Shown piece by piece: positions 9,345 to 18,773 of a stretch of 64,000 bases of DNA; the first letter of the stretch is position 1; each line of letters begins with the position of its first letter. The DNA is from Nitrobacteraceae bacterium AZCC 2146 (GTDB lineage: Bacteria > Pseudomonadota > Alphaproteobacteria > Rhizobiales > Xanthobacteraceae). The notes below the pieces were generated by a model. That model worked only from the letters and a program-made list of their open reading frames with translations, was not told the DNA's origin and did not search any database. The DNA is taken from assembly GCA_036924855.1 (NCBI GenBank), contig JBAGRP010000001.1, forward strand, positions 3,906,001-3,970,000. Reading direction: 5' to 3'. Position numbers and translations under genes: made by a program.

Positions 9345-10286
9345 TCCATGGATTCCCGGCATCTCGAGACACTGGTGTGGGTGGCCCGGCTCGGCGGCGT
9401 CGGTGCCGCGGCGCAGCACCTCAACCTGACCCAACCGGCGATCACGCGGCGCATCCAGGAGCTGGAACGCGAACTTGGCGCTAAGGTGCTGCGCCGCCAG
9501 GGCCGCAACGTGGTGCCGACGCCGCTCGGCCACCTCTGCCTCGGCAATGCCGAGCGCATCCTCTCCGAAGTCGCCACCATGCGCGTGGCGGCGAGCGGCA
9601 AGGCTGCCAGCGGCACGATCCGAGTCGGCCTTGTGGAAAGCATTGCGCTGACCTGGTTCCAGAATCTGCTGACCCGGATCGAGGAGCGCTATCCCAGGGT
9701 GCAGCTCGAAATCGACGTCGACCTCTCAAGCCGGCTGGCCACCAAGCTGGGCCGCCGCCAGATCGACATCGCGCTGCTGCCGGGGCCGATCCAGTTGCCC
9801 GGCGTCGTCCGGGTGCCGCTCGGCAGTTGCGCCATGAAATGGCTCGGCCATCCCAAGCTCAGCCCGAAGGACCGCGAGATGACCGCGGCCGATCTCGCCG
9901 AACTGCCGATCATCAGCATGCCCCAGGACGCCAACGCCTATTATTCCATCGTGAACTGGTTCGAGGGCGCGGGCGTGACGCCCGGGCTCGTGCATCGCTG
10001 CAACAGTTCGAGTGTGGTGGCCGCGCTGGTGCGCCGCGGCGTCGGCGTCAGCCTGCTGTCGCCGGACCTGTTTGCAGACGATCTGGACTCCGGCCGGCTC
10101 AAGGTCCTGATCAAGGAGCCCAAGGCCTTCAATGTGGAGTACTCCGCCGCCTACCTGCCCGGCGTCGACGTCACCATCCTGCCGGAGGTGGCTGCCCTGG
10201 CAAAACAGGAGAGTTGGTTCCTGGGATCGCCGCAGGTCCGCGCCAAGAGCTTTGGCGCCGAGCTAATGCCGCCGCGCCGAATTTAG
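9327..10286 (+). CDS. LysR-family transcriptional regulator
   Basis: A protein of up to 319 residues with an N-terminal winged HTH (GAAAQHLNLTQPAITRRIQELERELG) and a LysR substrate-binding domain from about residue 95. It is divergent from the amino-acid ABC operon, the usual arrangement for a LysR controlling its neighbour. The start is uncertain: ATGs at 9327, 9342 and 9348 are in frame and none has a good ribosome-binding site. Starting at 9348 (MDSRHLETLVWVA) matches the usual LysR beginning best. Confidence 0.9.
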   Translation: MRIFYMSMDSRHLETLVWVARLGGVGAAAQHLNLTQPAITRRIQELERELGAKVLRRQGRNVVPTPLGHLCLGNAERILSEVATMRVAASGKAASGTIRVGLVESIALTWFQNLLTRIEERYPRVQLEIDVDLSSRLATKLGRRQIDIALLPGPIQLPGVVRVPLGSCAMKWLGHPKLSPKDREMTAADLAELPIISMPQDANAYYSIVNWFEGAGVTPGLVHRCNSSSVVAALVRRGVGVSLLSPDLFADDLDSGRLKVLIKEPKAFNVEYSAAYLPGVDVTILPEVAALAKQESWFLGSPQVRAKSFGAELMPPRRI

Positions 10287-10780
10287 AGCGACACCTCACC
10301 ATTCTGTGGAAGCCGGAGTTCGCATCTCGTGCACGTCACAACCGGTCGCACTGCATCGACAAGATTATTACAGAAGCGAGCCAGTGACGCCCACTGTCGC
10401 CTTGCGCCAGAGGCGGACCACGGGAAGAAAACGGAAGCGGGTTTTTTCCTATTAATTCCGCAAAATCGCCGAACGGCAGCGGTCGCGATGGCGTACTAGG
10501 CGCAAGTGGGCTTTTTGGATTAAAAAACCAACTTTTTCTGTGCGAACCACCCTACCGGTCCGACGCCCCTCTCTCGCTAAGTTTGATACCCACCCCCTGC
10601 ACAGCCTGGCGCTCCCGCAAACATGGAGTCCGCTTCGCGCCTCTGGAGGGAGACCTTCCAAGATCTCGGCTCGACCGAGGTACCGCGAACCGAGCCAGCC
10701 ATTGGACCCATTCACATCCGATAGCGAACGCGGCAGTCGACTGAGCAAGCCACTACCGAGTTCTGTATGCTGCAGATCCG
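10287..10780. other. gene-free stretch containing a dispersed repeat
   Basis: Between the LysR and the Bug-type protein, which converge here. It contains one copy of a ~90-bp repeat (see 10504-10597). The remaining short frames look like chance. Confidence 0.4.
10504..10597 (+). repeat. dispersed ~90-bp intergenic repeat, copy 1
   Basis: Starts AAGTGGGCTTTTT and contains CCAACTTTTTCTG and ACCGGTCCGA. It matches 14108-14200 over about 90 bases with a few substitutions and indels. Both copies lie just after a LysR gene and are in the same orientation. Confidence 0.7.
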
Positions 10781-11770
10781 CTAGTCGCGAATCTTCGTTT
10801 TTGCGCGTTTTACAATACTTTCCATCCGCGCAGAATCCTTTGCGATAAGTGCTCCAAACTCATCGGGCTTATCGGCAATCACCGTCAAACCAAGGCCTTC
10901 CAGACGCGCCGAGACTGTCGGATCCCGCAACGCCTCCACAATTGACTTGTTGAGCTTCAGGATCACATCTTTGGGCGTCGCCGATGGTGCGACAAAGCCG
11001 TACCAGTTGCCGGCTAGGAGATCAGGCGATCCCGCCTGCGGGGCCGTCGGCACATCGGGCAGCTGCTTGCTTGGTTCAGTTGCGGTTACCACGATGGACC
11101 GCAGCGCTCCGCTTTGCACCTGCTGCACGACATTCGACAGGTTGTCGCATATCATGGAAACTTGACCGCCGACGACGTCCTGGAGAGCCGGAGCTGCACC
11201 CTGGTACGGGATGTGAACGGCATCGACGCCTTCGAGCACTTTCAAGGTCTCGCCACACAGGTGGCTCGTGCTGCCGTTGCCGGCTGAGGCAAACGTCAGC
11301 CTGCCCGGCTCGGCTTTCGCCAGCGCCACCAGTTCTTTCAGCGAGGTTGCCTTGACCGACGGATTGACGACAAGGATGTTCGGTGTCGAAGCGCCATTGG
11401 CGATCGGTGTGAAATCCTTTGCAGGATTGTACATCGGCTTTTCATAGATCCATTGATTGATGGCCAGCATGCCGGTCGTTGCAAGGAGGATCGTATGGCC
11501 ATCCGCCGGTGAAGAGGCGACGCGAACCGCCCCTATCGACCCGTTGGCGCCGCCCCGATTCTCGATGATCACGGGCACGCCGAGCGACTTGGACATCAGC
11601 GGAGCCACCAACCGTGGAATGGTGTCGGCGGTGCTTCCGGCAGGGTACGGGACCACAATCGTAATTATCTTTTCAGGAAAGCCAGCCGCTGTGGCGCCGG
11701 GCACTCCGAGGGATACCGGCGATACGAGCACCGCCAAAATGAGCGTCGTCCACTTCATCAATAAATCCAT
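10781..11770 (-). CDS. Bug/TctC-family tripartite tricarboxylate binding protein
   Basis: A 329-residue periplasmic protein with a signal peptide ending near GATAA. It has the family's VVPYPAGSTADTIPR motif, ENRGGANGSIGA loop and PYQGAAPALQDVVGGQV segment. Bug proteins bind carboxylates and aromatic acids for TctAB transporters or for signalling; no TctA or TctB lies nearby. The start at 11770 has AGGA ten bases upstream. It follows the FAD monooxygenase by 67 bases on the same strand, so the pair likely forms one transcript for an aromatic or carboxylate compound. Confidence 0.88.
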   Translation of the reverse strand: MDLLMKWTTLILAVLVSPVSLGVPGATAAGFPEKIITIVVPYPAGSTADTIPRLVAPLMSKSLGVPVIIENRGGANGSIGAVRVASSPADGHTILLATTGMLAINQWIYEKPMYNPAKDFTPIANGASTPNILVVNPSVKATSLKELVALAKAEPGRLTFASAGNGSTSHLCGETLKVLEGVDAVHIPYQGAAPALQDVVGGQVSMICDNLSNVVQQVQSGALRSIVVTATEPSKQLPDVPTAPQAGSPDLLAGNWYGFVAPSATPKDVILKLNKSIVEALRDPTVSARLEGLGLTVIADKPDEFGALIAKDSARMESIVKRAKTKIRD

Positions 11771-11837
11771 TTCCGTATCCTGAACGTGCGGTGGGAAATC
11801 TTGGGTGGCCGTGGAGCATCTTCGAAACGAGCACTGG

Positions 11838-13064
11838 TCATGCGTCAGCGTGAAGCCCGGCAACGTGTAGGGCGGCTGCCCGCTCAAGGGAATCCACCAT
11901 GGCGATCCGGCGCAACAGCAGTCGCCCTTTTTCCGGGTCGGCAGCCGCGGCGCGAATGTCGTCGCGGAAACGCGCGCGATCGGCTTCGTCTTTCGCTTCC
12001 AGGTTCTTCTTGTTGCGAATGGTATCGCCCTGAATCGCCTGCATGGTGACGGTGCGGCGCTGCAGGTCGTAATCAGCGAGAATCCCTTCATCGGCGTCAC
12101 CATGGATGACGGGACCGAGCTTCGCTGTGAGGTTCAGGGCGTCGTGAATGCCGCCGTTCATGCCCATGCCGCCGAGCGGATTGTTGATATGGGCGGCATC
12201 GCCGGCGAGGAACGTGCGGCCTTTCTGGAAGGTCGCGGCGACCCGCTGATGCACGCGGTACAAGGTCGTGTGCAGGATCGGACAATCCATCTCCGCCGGC
12301 ACGATCCGCCGGATCGACGCCGTCACGTATTCTTCGGAGAGGGCGTCGGCATCGGACATTTCCGCCGCCACGGGCATCATTACGCGCCACGCGCCCAGGA
12401 TGCGCAGAAGGAAATGCCATCGCACGGGATCGGCGACATAACTGACCGACGAAACGCCGGGGCGCAGCGCCGTGAAATCGACCGACGTCGTCATCACGAG
12501 GAAGCGCTCGGGCCAGGTGAAGCCCTCAAATTCCATATCTTGGCTGCGGCGAACGATGCTGTTCGCACCGTCAGCGCCGATCAGCCAGGTGCATTCATGG
12601 GTCGTATCATGGCCTTCGGCGCTGACCACAACCTTGACGGCATCAGCAGTCTGCGCGACGGATTTGATCTCGCTGCCGAATGCGATTGAGAACAGGGGAT
12701 TGCCGGCCAACGCATCCAGAATGATGCGCGTGAGTTTGAACTGCTCGGCCTGCAGGCGGAACGGGTGTCGCACCAGATCGGAAATTGCCGCGAAATCGAA
12801 GGTGCCGAGCACGCCGTCCTCGGAGGAGCTGTATTGCACTGACGGCGCCTTCAGCCCCTGCTCAATCAACGCGCTGGCGAAACCGAGATCGTCGAGCATG
12901 TCCAGGGTCGGCGGATGGAACGTCGATGCGCGCGATTCGCTGCTCAGCGTCTCGCTTTTCTCGAGGACCAGAACCGGGATGTTCTGACGCACCATATCTG
13001 CGGCGGCCACCATGCCGACCGGCCCCGCACCGGCGATGATGACGGGAAGCTTTGCATTGTTCAT
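11838..13064 (-). CDS. FAD-dependent monooxygenase (aromatic hydroxylase type)
   Basis: A 408-residue class A flavoprotein monooxygenase. It has the N-terminal GAGPVGMVAA dinucleotide motif with the acidic VLEK strand end, the DG motif GADGANS and the FAD ribose/phosphate motif GRTFLAGDAAH. The length fits UbiH/PheA-like hydroxylases without a C-terminal thioredoxin-like extension. The start at 13064 has AGAGGT upstream. It is the first gene of an operon with the Bug protein and is divergent from a LysR at 13195. Substrate unknown; an aromatic ring is the usual target. Confidence 0.88.
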   Translation of the reverse strand: MNNAKLPVIIAGAGPVGMVAAADMVRQNIPVLVLEKSETLSSESRASTFHPPTLDMLDDLGFASALIEQGLKAPSVQYSSSEDGVLGTFDFAAISDLVRHPFRLQAEQFKLTRIILDALAGNPLFSIAFGSEIKSVAQTADAVKVVVSAEGHDTTHECTWLIGADGANSIVRRSQDMEFEGFTWPERFLVMTTSVDFTALRPGVSSVSYVADPVRWHFLLRILGAWRVMMPVAAEMSDADALSEEYVTASIRRIVPAEMDCPILHTTLYRVHQRVAATFQKGRTFLAGDAAHINNPLGGMGMNGGIHDALNLTAKLGPVIHGDADEGILADYDLQRRTVTMQAIQGDTIRNKKNLEAKDEADRARFRDDIRAAAADPEKGRLLLRRIAMVDSLERAAALHVAGLHADA

Positions 13065-13194
13065 GCGATCGGGACCTCTAGCGGTATTCCTGGCAATATC
13101 GGCAGTACAATTTCCGTCTGCCGGACAATGCTGCCTTGTGTTTAGGCATGCAAACAATTTAATCTGCGGACATCTTGCGTTTTTGGAATGAACG

Positions 13195-14109
13195 ATGCGT
13201 CGCAGAATACCAAGCCTCGGGGCGTTGATGGCGTTCAGCGCGGCTGCCAAACATCTCAGCGTCACCAGGGCCGCCAGCGAACTCGCGCTGACCGAAAGCG
13301 CGGTGTCGCGCCAGATCGCGCAGCTCGAGACGCAGCTCGGCGTCAAACTCTTCCACCGGATCAAGAAGCGCATCACGCTGACGCGTGCCGGAGTGGCCTA
13401 CAGCACCCGTGTCGCACAAACGATCGAAAGGATCGAACGCGATGCACTGGAGATCATGGGCTATGAAGCTGATGGTACGGTGCTCGACATTGCCGTGCTT
13501 CCCACCGTGGGCGCGCAATGGCTCATTCCACGCCTGCCCGATTTCTACGCGCGCCATCCGGACGTTGCCGTCAATGTGAGTGCGCGCAACACGCGCTTCT
13601 TTTTCAGCGAAACCGCGCTCGATGGCGCGCTCTATTTCGGTCAGCCCGACTGGCCCGGCACGCAGGCGGACTATCTGTTCGACGAGATCCTTCTGCCGGT
13701 CGGTTCGCCGACGCTGATCGGCAGGCGAAGCGAGCTGCCGCCGAGCGAGGTTGCCGAATTGCGGCTGCTGCATCTGGTCACGCGGCCCGATGCATGGCGT
13801 CGCTGGTTCGATGCTGCGGAGCTCGGCGGCACCAATGTGATCCGCGGGCCGCGTTTCGATATCCAATCCACGTTGATCAGCGCCGCGAGCGCCGGTCTTG
13901 GTGTTGCGCTGCTTCCCGAGTTCCTGATTTCCGATCAGTTGAAGTCCGGCAGACTGAGAGCGTTGTCGAGCCTGACCCTGGAAAGTGTCGGCTCATACTA
14001 TTTCGCCTGCCCAGAGGAGAAGGCCGAGAGTCCTCTGCTGCAGGCCTTCAGGGCATGGTTGCTGTCACAGGCCCAAGCGTCAGCGTATCCTGGCTCGTCG
14101 CCAATCTAA
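13195..14109 (+). CDS. LysR-family regulator (GcvA-like)
   Basis: A 304-residue LysR protein with HTH at residues 15-60 (AAASELALTESAVSRQIAQLE is cut by the usual two helices) and the C-terminal effector domain. The wording LGVKLFHRIKKRITLT resembles the GcvA subgroup. It is divergent from the monooxygenase/Bug operon across 130 bases and is its probable regulator, responding to the pathway substrate. Confidence 0.9.
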   Translation: MRRRIPSLGALMAFSAAAKHLSVTRAASELALTESAVSRQIAQLETQLGVKLFHRIKKRITLTRAGVAYSTRVAQTIERIERDALEIMGYEADGTVLDIAVLPTVGAQWLIPRLPDFYARHPDVAVNVSARNTRFFFSETALDGALYFGQPDWPGTQADYLFDEILLPVGSPTLIGRRSELPPSEVAELRLLHLVTRPDAWRRWFDAAELGGTNVIRGPRFDIQSTLISAASAGLGVALLPEFLISDQLKSGRLRALSSLTLESVGSYYFACPEEKAESPLLQAFRAWLLSQAQASAYPGSSPI

Positions 14110-14200
14110 GTGGGCTTTTTCTATTAATTAAACCAACTTTTTCTGCGTGAACTACCCTAACCGGTCCGAAGCCCTGCCCCTTAGAGTTTTGATGCCCCCC
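14108..14200 (+). repeat. dispersed ~90-bp intergenic repeat, copy 2
   Basis: Second copy of the repeat at 10504, beginning at the very end of the LysR gene. It shares the AAGTGGGCTTTTT start, the CCAACTTTTTCTG core and the ACCGGTCCGA block. Confidence 0.7.
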
Positions 14201-14950
14201 CGACGTCTGCTGGCGGGTGCCGCCCCTCCCATTATGGCGCTGCCGTATCGTTTTTAGGCGCGCGCAAGGGAGACTACGATATATCGAGCCAATAGAATGC
14301 TGCGGCCCACTGACGGTTACGCAGTCTGCCGCCATGACTGCGGAGCGCTTCGGCGCAATCTCTATCTTGTAAGCGACGTCGAGTTGAGCTTTGTTGTGAA
14401 TCCCAACAAAGAGGCAGCACCGCGAGCGAAGTCGAACCTTATTCTGAGGCAATCATCGAAGGTTCTAAGGCGATTGGCAAAGCAATAAATCTCGCGCTGC
14501 AGGCGGCGCTGTCGATCCGCAATCAAGGCGCAAGACGAGACAGCAGAGCGGAAAGCGATTGTCCACAGCCACGCGGCTCATCTCAGCGAGCCCAGCCTTG
14601 TTATGCACAAGCAATACCTGCCAAGCGGCGGGCCCGCCTTGGCCGGTCAAAGCAGGATGGCAACTGTCGGGCGGTGCCCCCACCACAGCGTCCGAACTGG
14701 CGAGACGTACAACTTGTACCTCGCTGGCCACGCAGATTGTCACGAGTGTTATTGTACTGAGGAAATTGAAACCGAGATGGAGACTGGCTTTCACCGGAAT
14801 TAACCTTCCCAACTATGGCGTCCCGATGCAAGAGCGCGGCTCAATGTCACTTGCCGAGATCGCATGAAAGTCGAACTCATCTGGACTGTTGCGAGCGTTC
14901 ATCGAACATTCGTAGCGGGAAGCCGAACGTCAAGCCCCCGCGTATCTCGT
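14201..14950. other. gene-free stretch
   Basis: About 750 bases between the repeat and the AAA ATPase remnant. Several frames of 70-115 codons exist on both strands, but none shows a domain or ribosome-binding site. I treat the stretch as non-coding. Confidence 0.4.
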
Positions 14951-15475
14951 TCACCGGATGGCCGTTTGTGAGCGCGTGACGCAGCTCGCCCGCAGCAGAT
15001 GGCCCAGGTGGGCCTCGCCCGACGCCTGCCACTTTGCAAGAGTTCCAGAAATCAATTTCAGGCCGGCGTCGGCGGCGAAGACCTTGGCGAAGGTGGACTT
15101 TCCGGTGCCGGGAGGCCCCGTCAGCGCCACCGCGTTATCCAGAGCATCCCACGTGATCTTGCCCGCTTTCCAGTCGGCGAGGTCGGCGATGGTCGACTTA
15201 GCCCAGGCGACCGCCTCCGCCATGCCGTGCAGCTGGTCCAGGGTCAGATCCCGCGATTTCTTCGTGGCCTCCTTCTCTGCGGCCAGACGGCGCAGTTCCG
15301 CCATGCACGCGGACGGCGTGCGGTCGAACCGGACCGCGATGATCATGTCGTCAAGGCCGATCCTGGCGGCGGCGTCCGGTTCGAGCAGCTGCCGGCAGGA
15401 TTTCCCGGTGACGATCCGGATGACGCGCTGGACGGTCACCAGCGCAGCGCTCGCGCGATAAACAACGGCTGTCAT
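14951..15475 (-). pseudogene. AAA ATPase fragment
   Basis: The frame (174 codons from an ATG at 15475) encodes the middle of an AAA-type ATPase: a WxxGKITWDALDNAVALTG region, then Walker A GPPGTGKSTFAKVFAAD, then KWQASGEAHLGHLLRA. It stops soon after the Walker A region, so Walker B, sensor and arginine-finger segments are missing. The usual long N-terminal part is also absent. Homologues in rhizobia are several hundred residues long, so this is a remnant truncated at both ends. Confidence 0.65.
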
Positions 15476-15544
15476 TAACCAGTCATTAACCAAGGTCGCC
15501 CAATCATGAATTAACCAATCGATAAGAACAGCGAGTCGACAATC

Positions 15545-16237
15545 ATGCTCTCCCAGGTGGAGCCACCACGTCAGTTGGTACGCCTCCGTGGCCGGTCCTA
15601 CGTTGCTTTCGTGTTCAGTCCGGCCGTGCCGATTGTTGGCTGGCTGGAGGAAATAGACGCAACTCTTGCGCGTTCGCCCGAATTTTTTGTCGGACGGCCA
15701 GTGGTCCTCGATCTCTCTACTGTGGACCTGAGCCAGTTCGCCATCACGCATCTGATTTCGAGTCTTGAAGCGCGAAATATCCGTGTTCTCGGAATCGAAG
15801 GTGTGGACGCGTCCGAACTCAATCCGGGTTTGCCGCCCTTGCTGACCGGCGGGCGTCAATGTGTGCTCGAACTGCACGAAACGAAGAAGCCGGAAGCCAA
15901 ACCGCAACCGACGTCGCTCCTGCTCGAAAACCCGGTGCGATCGGGTCAGTCGGTAGTGTTTACCGAAGGCGATGTGACCGTGCTGGGCTCGGTCGGTTCC
16001 GGTGCGGAGATCGTCGCCGGAGGCTCCATCCACGTTTACGGAACGCTTCGCGGCCGTGCGATGGCTGGCGTCAACGGCAATTCAGCCGCGCGGATCTATT
16101 GCCAGAAGATCGAAGCTGAGCTTCTTGCCATCGATGGCTACTACCAAACTGCGGAAGACATAGACGCGACTCTGCGCAATCGGCCAGCTCAAGCATGGCT
16201 CGAAGGCGACATCATGAAAATCACACCGCTGAATTAA
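15545..16237 (+). CDS. minC: septum site-determining protein MinC
   Basis: A 230-residue protein with the MinC N-domain (FtsZ inhibition) and, from about residue 125, the beta-helical C-domain (SGQSVVFTEGDVTVLGSVGSG ... GGSIHVYGTLRGRAMAG, broken here by the ellipsis). It prevents Z-ring assembly near the poles in complex with MinD. It is the first gene of minCDE, with 18 bases to minD. No strong ribosome-binding site is visible before the ATG. Confidence 0.95.
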   Translation: MLSQVEPPRQLVRLRGRSYVAFVFSPAVPIVGWLEEIDATLARSPEFFVGRPVVLDLSTVDLSQFAITHLISSLEARNIRVLGIEGVDASELNPGLPPLLTGGRQCVLELHETKKPEAKPQPTSLLLENPVRSGQSVVFTEGDVTVLGSVGSGAEIVAGGSIHVYGTLRGRAMAGVNGNSAARIYCQKIEAELLAIDGYYQTAEDIDATLRNRPAQAWLEGDIMKITPLN

Positions 16238-16255
16238 CCGGCGAAGGAGGTAAGG

Positions 16256-17071
16256 ATGGCCAAAGTCTTGGTCGTGACGTCAGGTAAAGGCGGAGTTGGA
16301 AAAACCACTTCCACCGCCGCGCTCGGTGCAGCGCTTGCACAAAGCGGGGAAAAGGTCGTGGTTGTCGACTTTGATGTCGGGCTGCGCAACCTCGACCTCG
16401 TCATGGGAGCTGAGCGCCGAGTGGTGTTCGACCTGATCAATGTTGTGCAGGGAGTTGCAAAGCTCTCGCAGGCGCTCATCCGCGACAAGCGCCTTGAGAA
16501 CTTGTGGCTGCTTCCCGCGTCCCAAACCAGGGACAAGGATGCGTTGACCGACGAGGGTGTCGAGCGCGTCATCGCCGATCTACGAAGCAAATTTGATTGG
16601 ATCCTCTGCGATAGCCCGGCGGGCATCGAAAGAGGGGCGACCCTTGCGATGCGCTATGCGGACGAAGCTGTCATTGTCACCAATCCAGAAGTCTCGTCGG
16701 TGCGGGACTCCGACCGGATCATCGGGATGCTCGATTCAAAGACCGTAAAGGCCGAGAAGGGCCAGCAGGTGAAGAAGCATGTACTGATTACCCGGTATGA
16801 CGCCGGGCGCGCAGCACGCGGCGAGATGCTCAGCATCGATGATGTTCTCGATATTCTTGCCACGCCGCTTCTGGGCATCATTCCCGAGAGCCAGGACGTT
16901 CTGCGAGCGTCGAATGTCGGATCGCCCGTCACTCTCAACAACGCGGCAAGTGCGCCGGCCCGGGCCTATGTCGATGCGGCGCGGCGCCTGAGGGGCGAGA
17001 CGGTCACCATGATAGTGCCGGTTGAGCGTAAGCGCCTGATGGAACGGCTGCTTGGACGGAGGGCCGCATGA
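16256..17071 (+). CDS. minD: septum site-determining ATPase MinD
   Basis: A 271-residue ParA/MinD ATPase with the deviant Walker [11 protein letters not shown], switch [12 protein letters not shown] and switch [10 protein letters not shown]. The C-terminal amphipathic membrane-targeting helix ([12 protein letters not shown]) is present. It recruits MinC to the membrane and oscillates with MinE. GGAGG precedes the start, and the stop overlaps minE by ATGA, indicating coupled translation. Confidence 0.97.
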   Translation: MAKVLVVTSGKGGVGKTTSTAALGAALAQSGEKVVVVDFDVGLRNLDLVMGAERRVVFDLINVVQGVAKLSQALIRDKRLENLWLLPASQTRDKDALTDEGVERVIADLRSKFDWILCDSPAGIERGATLAMRYADEAVIVTNPEVSSVRDSDRIIGMLDSKTVKAEKGQQVKKHVLITRYDAGRAARGEMLSIDDVLDILATPLLGIIPESQDVLRASNVGSPVTLNNAASAPARAYVDAARRLRGETVTMIVPVERKRLMERLLGRRAA

Positions 17072-17349
17072 GCATGAAACTGTTGCGGTTACTCAGCCGC
17101 CGCACGGCCTCCGCGCCGGTTGCCCGGGAACGGCTACAGATTCTCCTTGCGCATGAGCGCGGCCTGCGCGGCCAGCCCGATTTATTGGGGATTCTGCGGG
17201 AGGAGATCCTTGCCGTGGTCTCGCGGCATGTCACGCTCGATCCGGAAAAGGTCATCGTCCGGATGGACAGGGGCAAGAGCGTATCGACGCTTGAAGTCGA
17301 CATCGAGGTGCCCAATGGCTTCGACAAACGGGTCGCAGCTGTTGGCTAG
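17068..17349 (+). CDS. minE: cell division topological specificity factor MinE
   Basis: A 93-residue MinE. The N-terminal part contains the MinD-interacting helix ([16 protein letters not shown]), followed by the dimerising topological-specificity domain ([11 protein letters not shown] ... VDIEVP). It stimulates MinD ATPase and sets the Min oscillation. It overlaps minD by four bases. Confidence 0.95.
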   Translation: MSMKLLRLLSRRTASAPVARERLQILLAHERGLRGQPDLLGILREEILAVVSRHVTLDPEKVIVRMDRGKSVSTLEVDIEVPNGFDKRVAAVG

Positions 17350-17749
17350 GCTATGGAACCTGGCGAGCAGACGGGGTTGGCGGCGCGTCAGGTTGGTCGC
17401 TATGAAACAAGGCTCGTGGGGCGCCCGTGACGGAGATACGCATGTTCCTGCCAAGCGCTAGTCTCGTTGCCCCGGCGCCAAGGTCCGCAAGGATCGCGCG
17501 TGGAACGCAAAGACTACAAACCTCCGTATAGCTCTTCCATCCCTTTCGATATGGAATGCTTACCTACGTACAATTGAGCCATCGGTCTCATCGCTTTAGT
17601 CTCGCTGCTAATCGGAAATAGCGATTGCAGCAGACAAATCTCAACGATCGAACGCAATCGGAATAATCCCGAAGTCGCGGCATCGGTTATAAATCGCGCG
17701 AACCACCTCTGACTGCGAAAAAGTAGGCTGCTTGCCATGGGAGGCGGCA
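17350..17749. other. gene-free stretch after minE
   Basis: About 400 bases. No supported gene, RNA or repeat was recognised here. Confidence 0.4.
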
Positions 17750-18280
17750 ATGAGGGTTAAACTCTGCGCGCGGTGCCCCTACGGGCCGCGAGACTTGGCA
17801 GACCATTACGATCCAGAAGCGGCAGCTCACCTTTGCGCGAGCTGCGACGGCGAACAAGAGGCGAGCATCAACCACTACCCACGCAAGGCCTACAGGAGGG
17901 GAGAATGTGCAACAGCCCCGAATGTATTCGGATCGGCGCAACAAAGCGTTGCGCGATCTGCGACAAAAGGTTTGGCCTCATCCGGTACTATTCCTGGCGA
18001 ACCGCCCTCTGTTCAAAGAAGTGCGCTGATCGCTTCAAGGCCCGCCGGGAAGGCGACCGCAGATGGTTACGTCGACTTCAAGCGGCCTGACAACGGTTGC
18101 AGCGAGCATCACGCGGCATTTTCCCAGAGATGCCCGACAATCCTTCCCTTAGCTGTTCAACCAGGCGGACTGCTAGCGGTCTTGCTTATTTGCAACGTGT
18201 TTCAGTGCAAGGCCCTCTCCCTCCCTGGCGCTGGATGTATCTCACCTTTGCAAACGGCAGTGTGGCCGGATTCTCAATGA
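17750..18280 (+). CDS. small two-CxxC protein with long open extension
   Basis: Starts with a strong GGGAGG site before the ATG at 17750. The first ~55 residues contain two cysteine pairs (CARC at residues 6-9, CASC at 31-34), a probable zinc knuckle. The frame then stays open to 18280 (176 codons) with little recognisable structure. The part after about residue 52 is overlapped in another frame by the 17905 gene. The functional protein may be only the N-terminal part, with the tail from drift. Function unknown. Confidence 0.5.
   Translation: MRVKLCARCPYGPRDLADHYDPEAAAHLCASCDGEQEASINHYPRKAYRRGECATAPNVFGSAQQSVARSATKGLASSGTIPGEPPSVQRSALIASRPAGKATADGYVDFKRPDNGCSEHHAAFSQRCPTILPLAVQPGGLLAVLLICNVFQCKALSLPGAGCISPLQTAVWPDSQ
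17905..18090 (+). CDS. small cysteine-rich protein
   Basis: A 61-residue protein with five cysteines. The spacing is C-x4-C in MCNSPEC, then CAIC near residue 18 and CSKKC near 37-41, suggesting two zinc-binding knuckles, followed by an Arg-rich tail. An excellent site (AGGAGGGGAGA) directly precedes the ATG. It is nested, in a different frame, inside the open frame that starts at 17750. I recognise it only as a type of small protein common in Bradyrhizobium-like genomes. Confidence 0.65.
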   Translation: MCNSPECIRIGATKRCAICDKRFGLIRYYSWRTALCSKKCADRFKARREGDRRWLRRLQAA

Positions 18281-18317
18281 TTGACCTTTCTACTCTCGAT
18301 CTTCCTGCGTTCCGTTA

Positions 18318-18749
18318 TCATCGAATAACTACCGCAGCCTGTTGTCTGAGATAGCCAGCACTATCAAAACGCCACTTGATGACGCGGCAGCTGAGCGCCA
18401 TGGCTCCCTTACTGAACACGATCTCGATGACATTGAAGCCCTCAGTCACCTCGGGAGCTGAAACGGTAACGACCGGTAGCCCTCCCGGCAGCTGCAAGAT
18501 TTCAATCGGATCCTGATGGATGTGACCGTGTAAGTATACTATTGGCTTTCCAAGTTCTTGAAGAACAGATCGCAGTGCACCCGAGTTTACAAGTTCAGTG
18601 TACGGCGCGAGGCGTGGGAGTCGTTGAGGCAGAAGGTTGTGGTGGGCCGCGACTACGAGAATAAAGCTGTCGTAGGGACGGTGCTCATCGGTGTTGCAAT
18701 AACATCTGCAGTGATAATCGCGATTGAGACGGTCGGCGACGCCGGCTGG
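18318..18749 (-). pseudogene. metallophosphoesterase C-terminal remnant
   Basis: The minus strand is open from 18749 to a TGA at 18318-18320, without a usable start. It contains VVAAHHNLLPQ and, about 55 residues later, LHGHIHQDP; these match the late His motifs (HH and GHxH) of calcineurin-like phosphoesterases. A beta-rich tail follows (PVVTVSAPEV, FNVIEIVF). The N-terminal metal motifs (DxH, GDxxD, GNHD) are absent and a TAG closes the frame at 18750. I call it a decayed C-terminal fragment. Confidence 0.6.
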
Positions 18750-18773
18750 CTATCCTCGCCAAGGTCAAACCGG

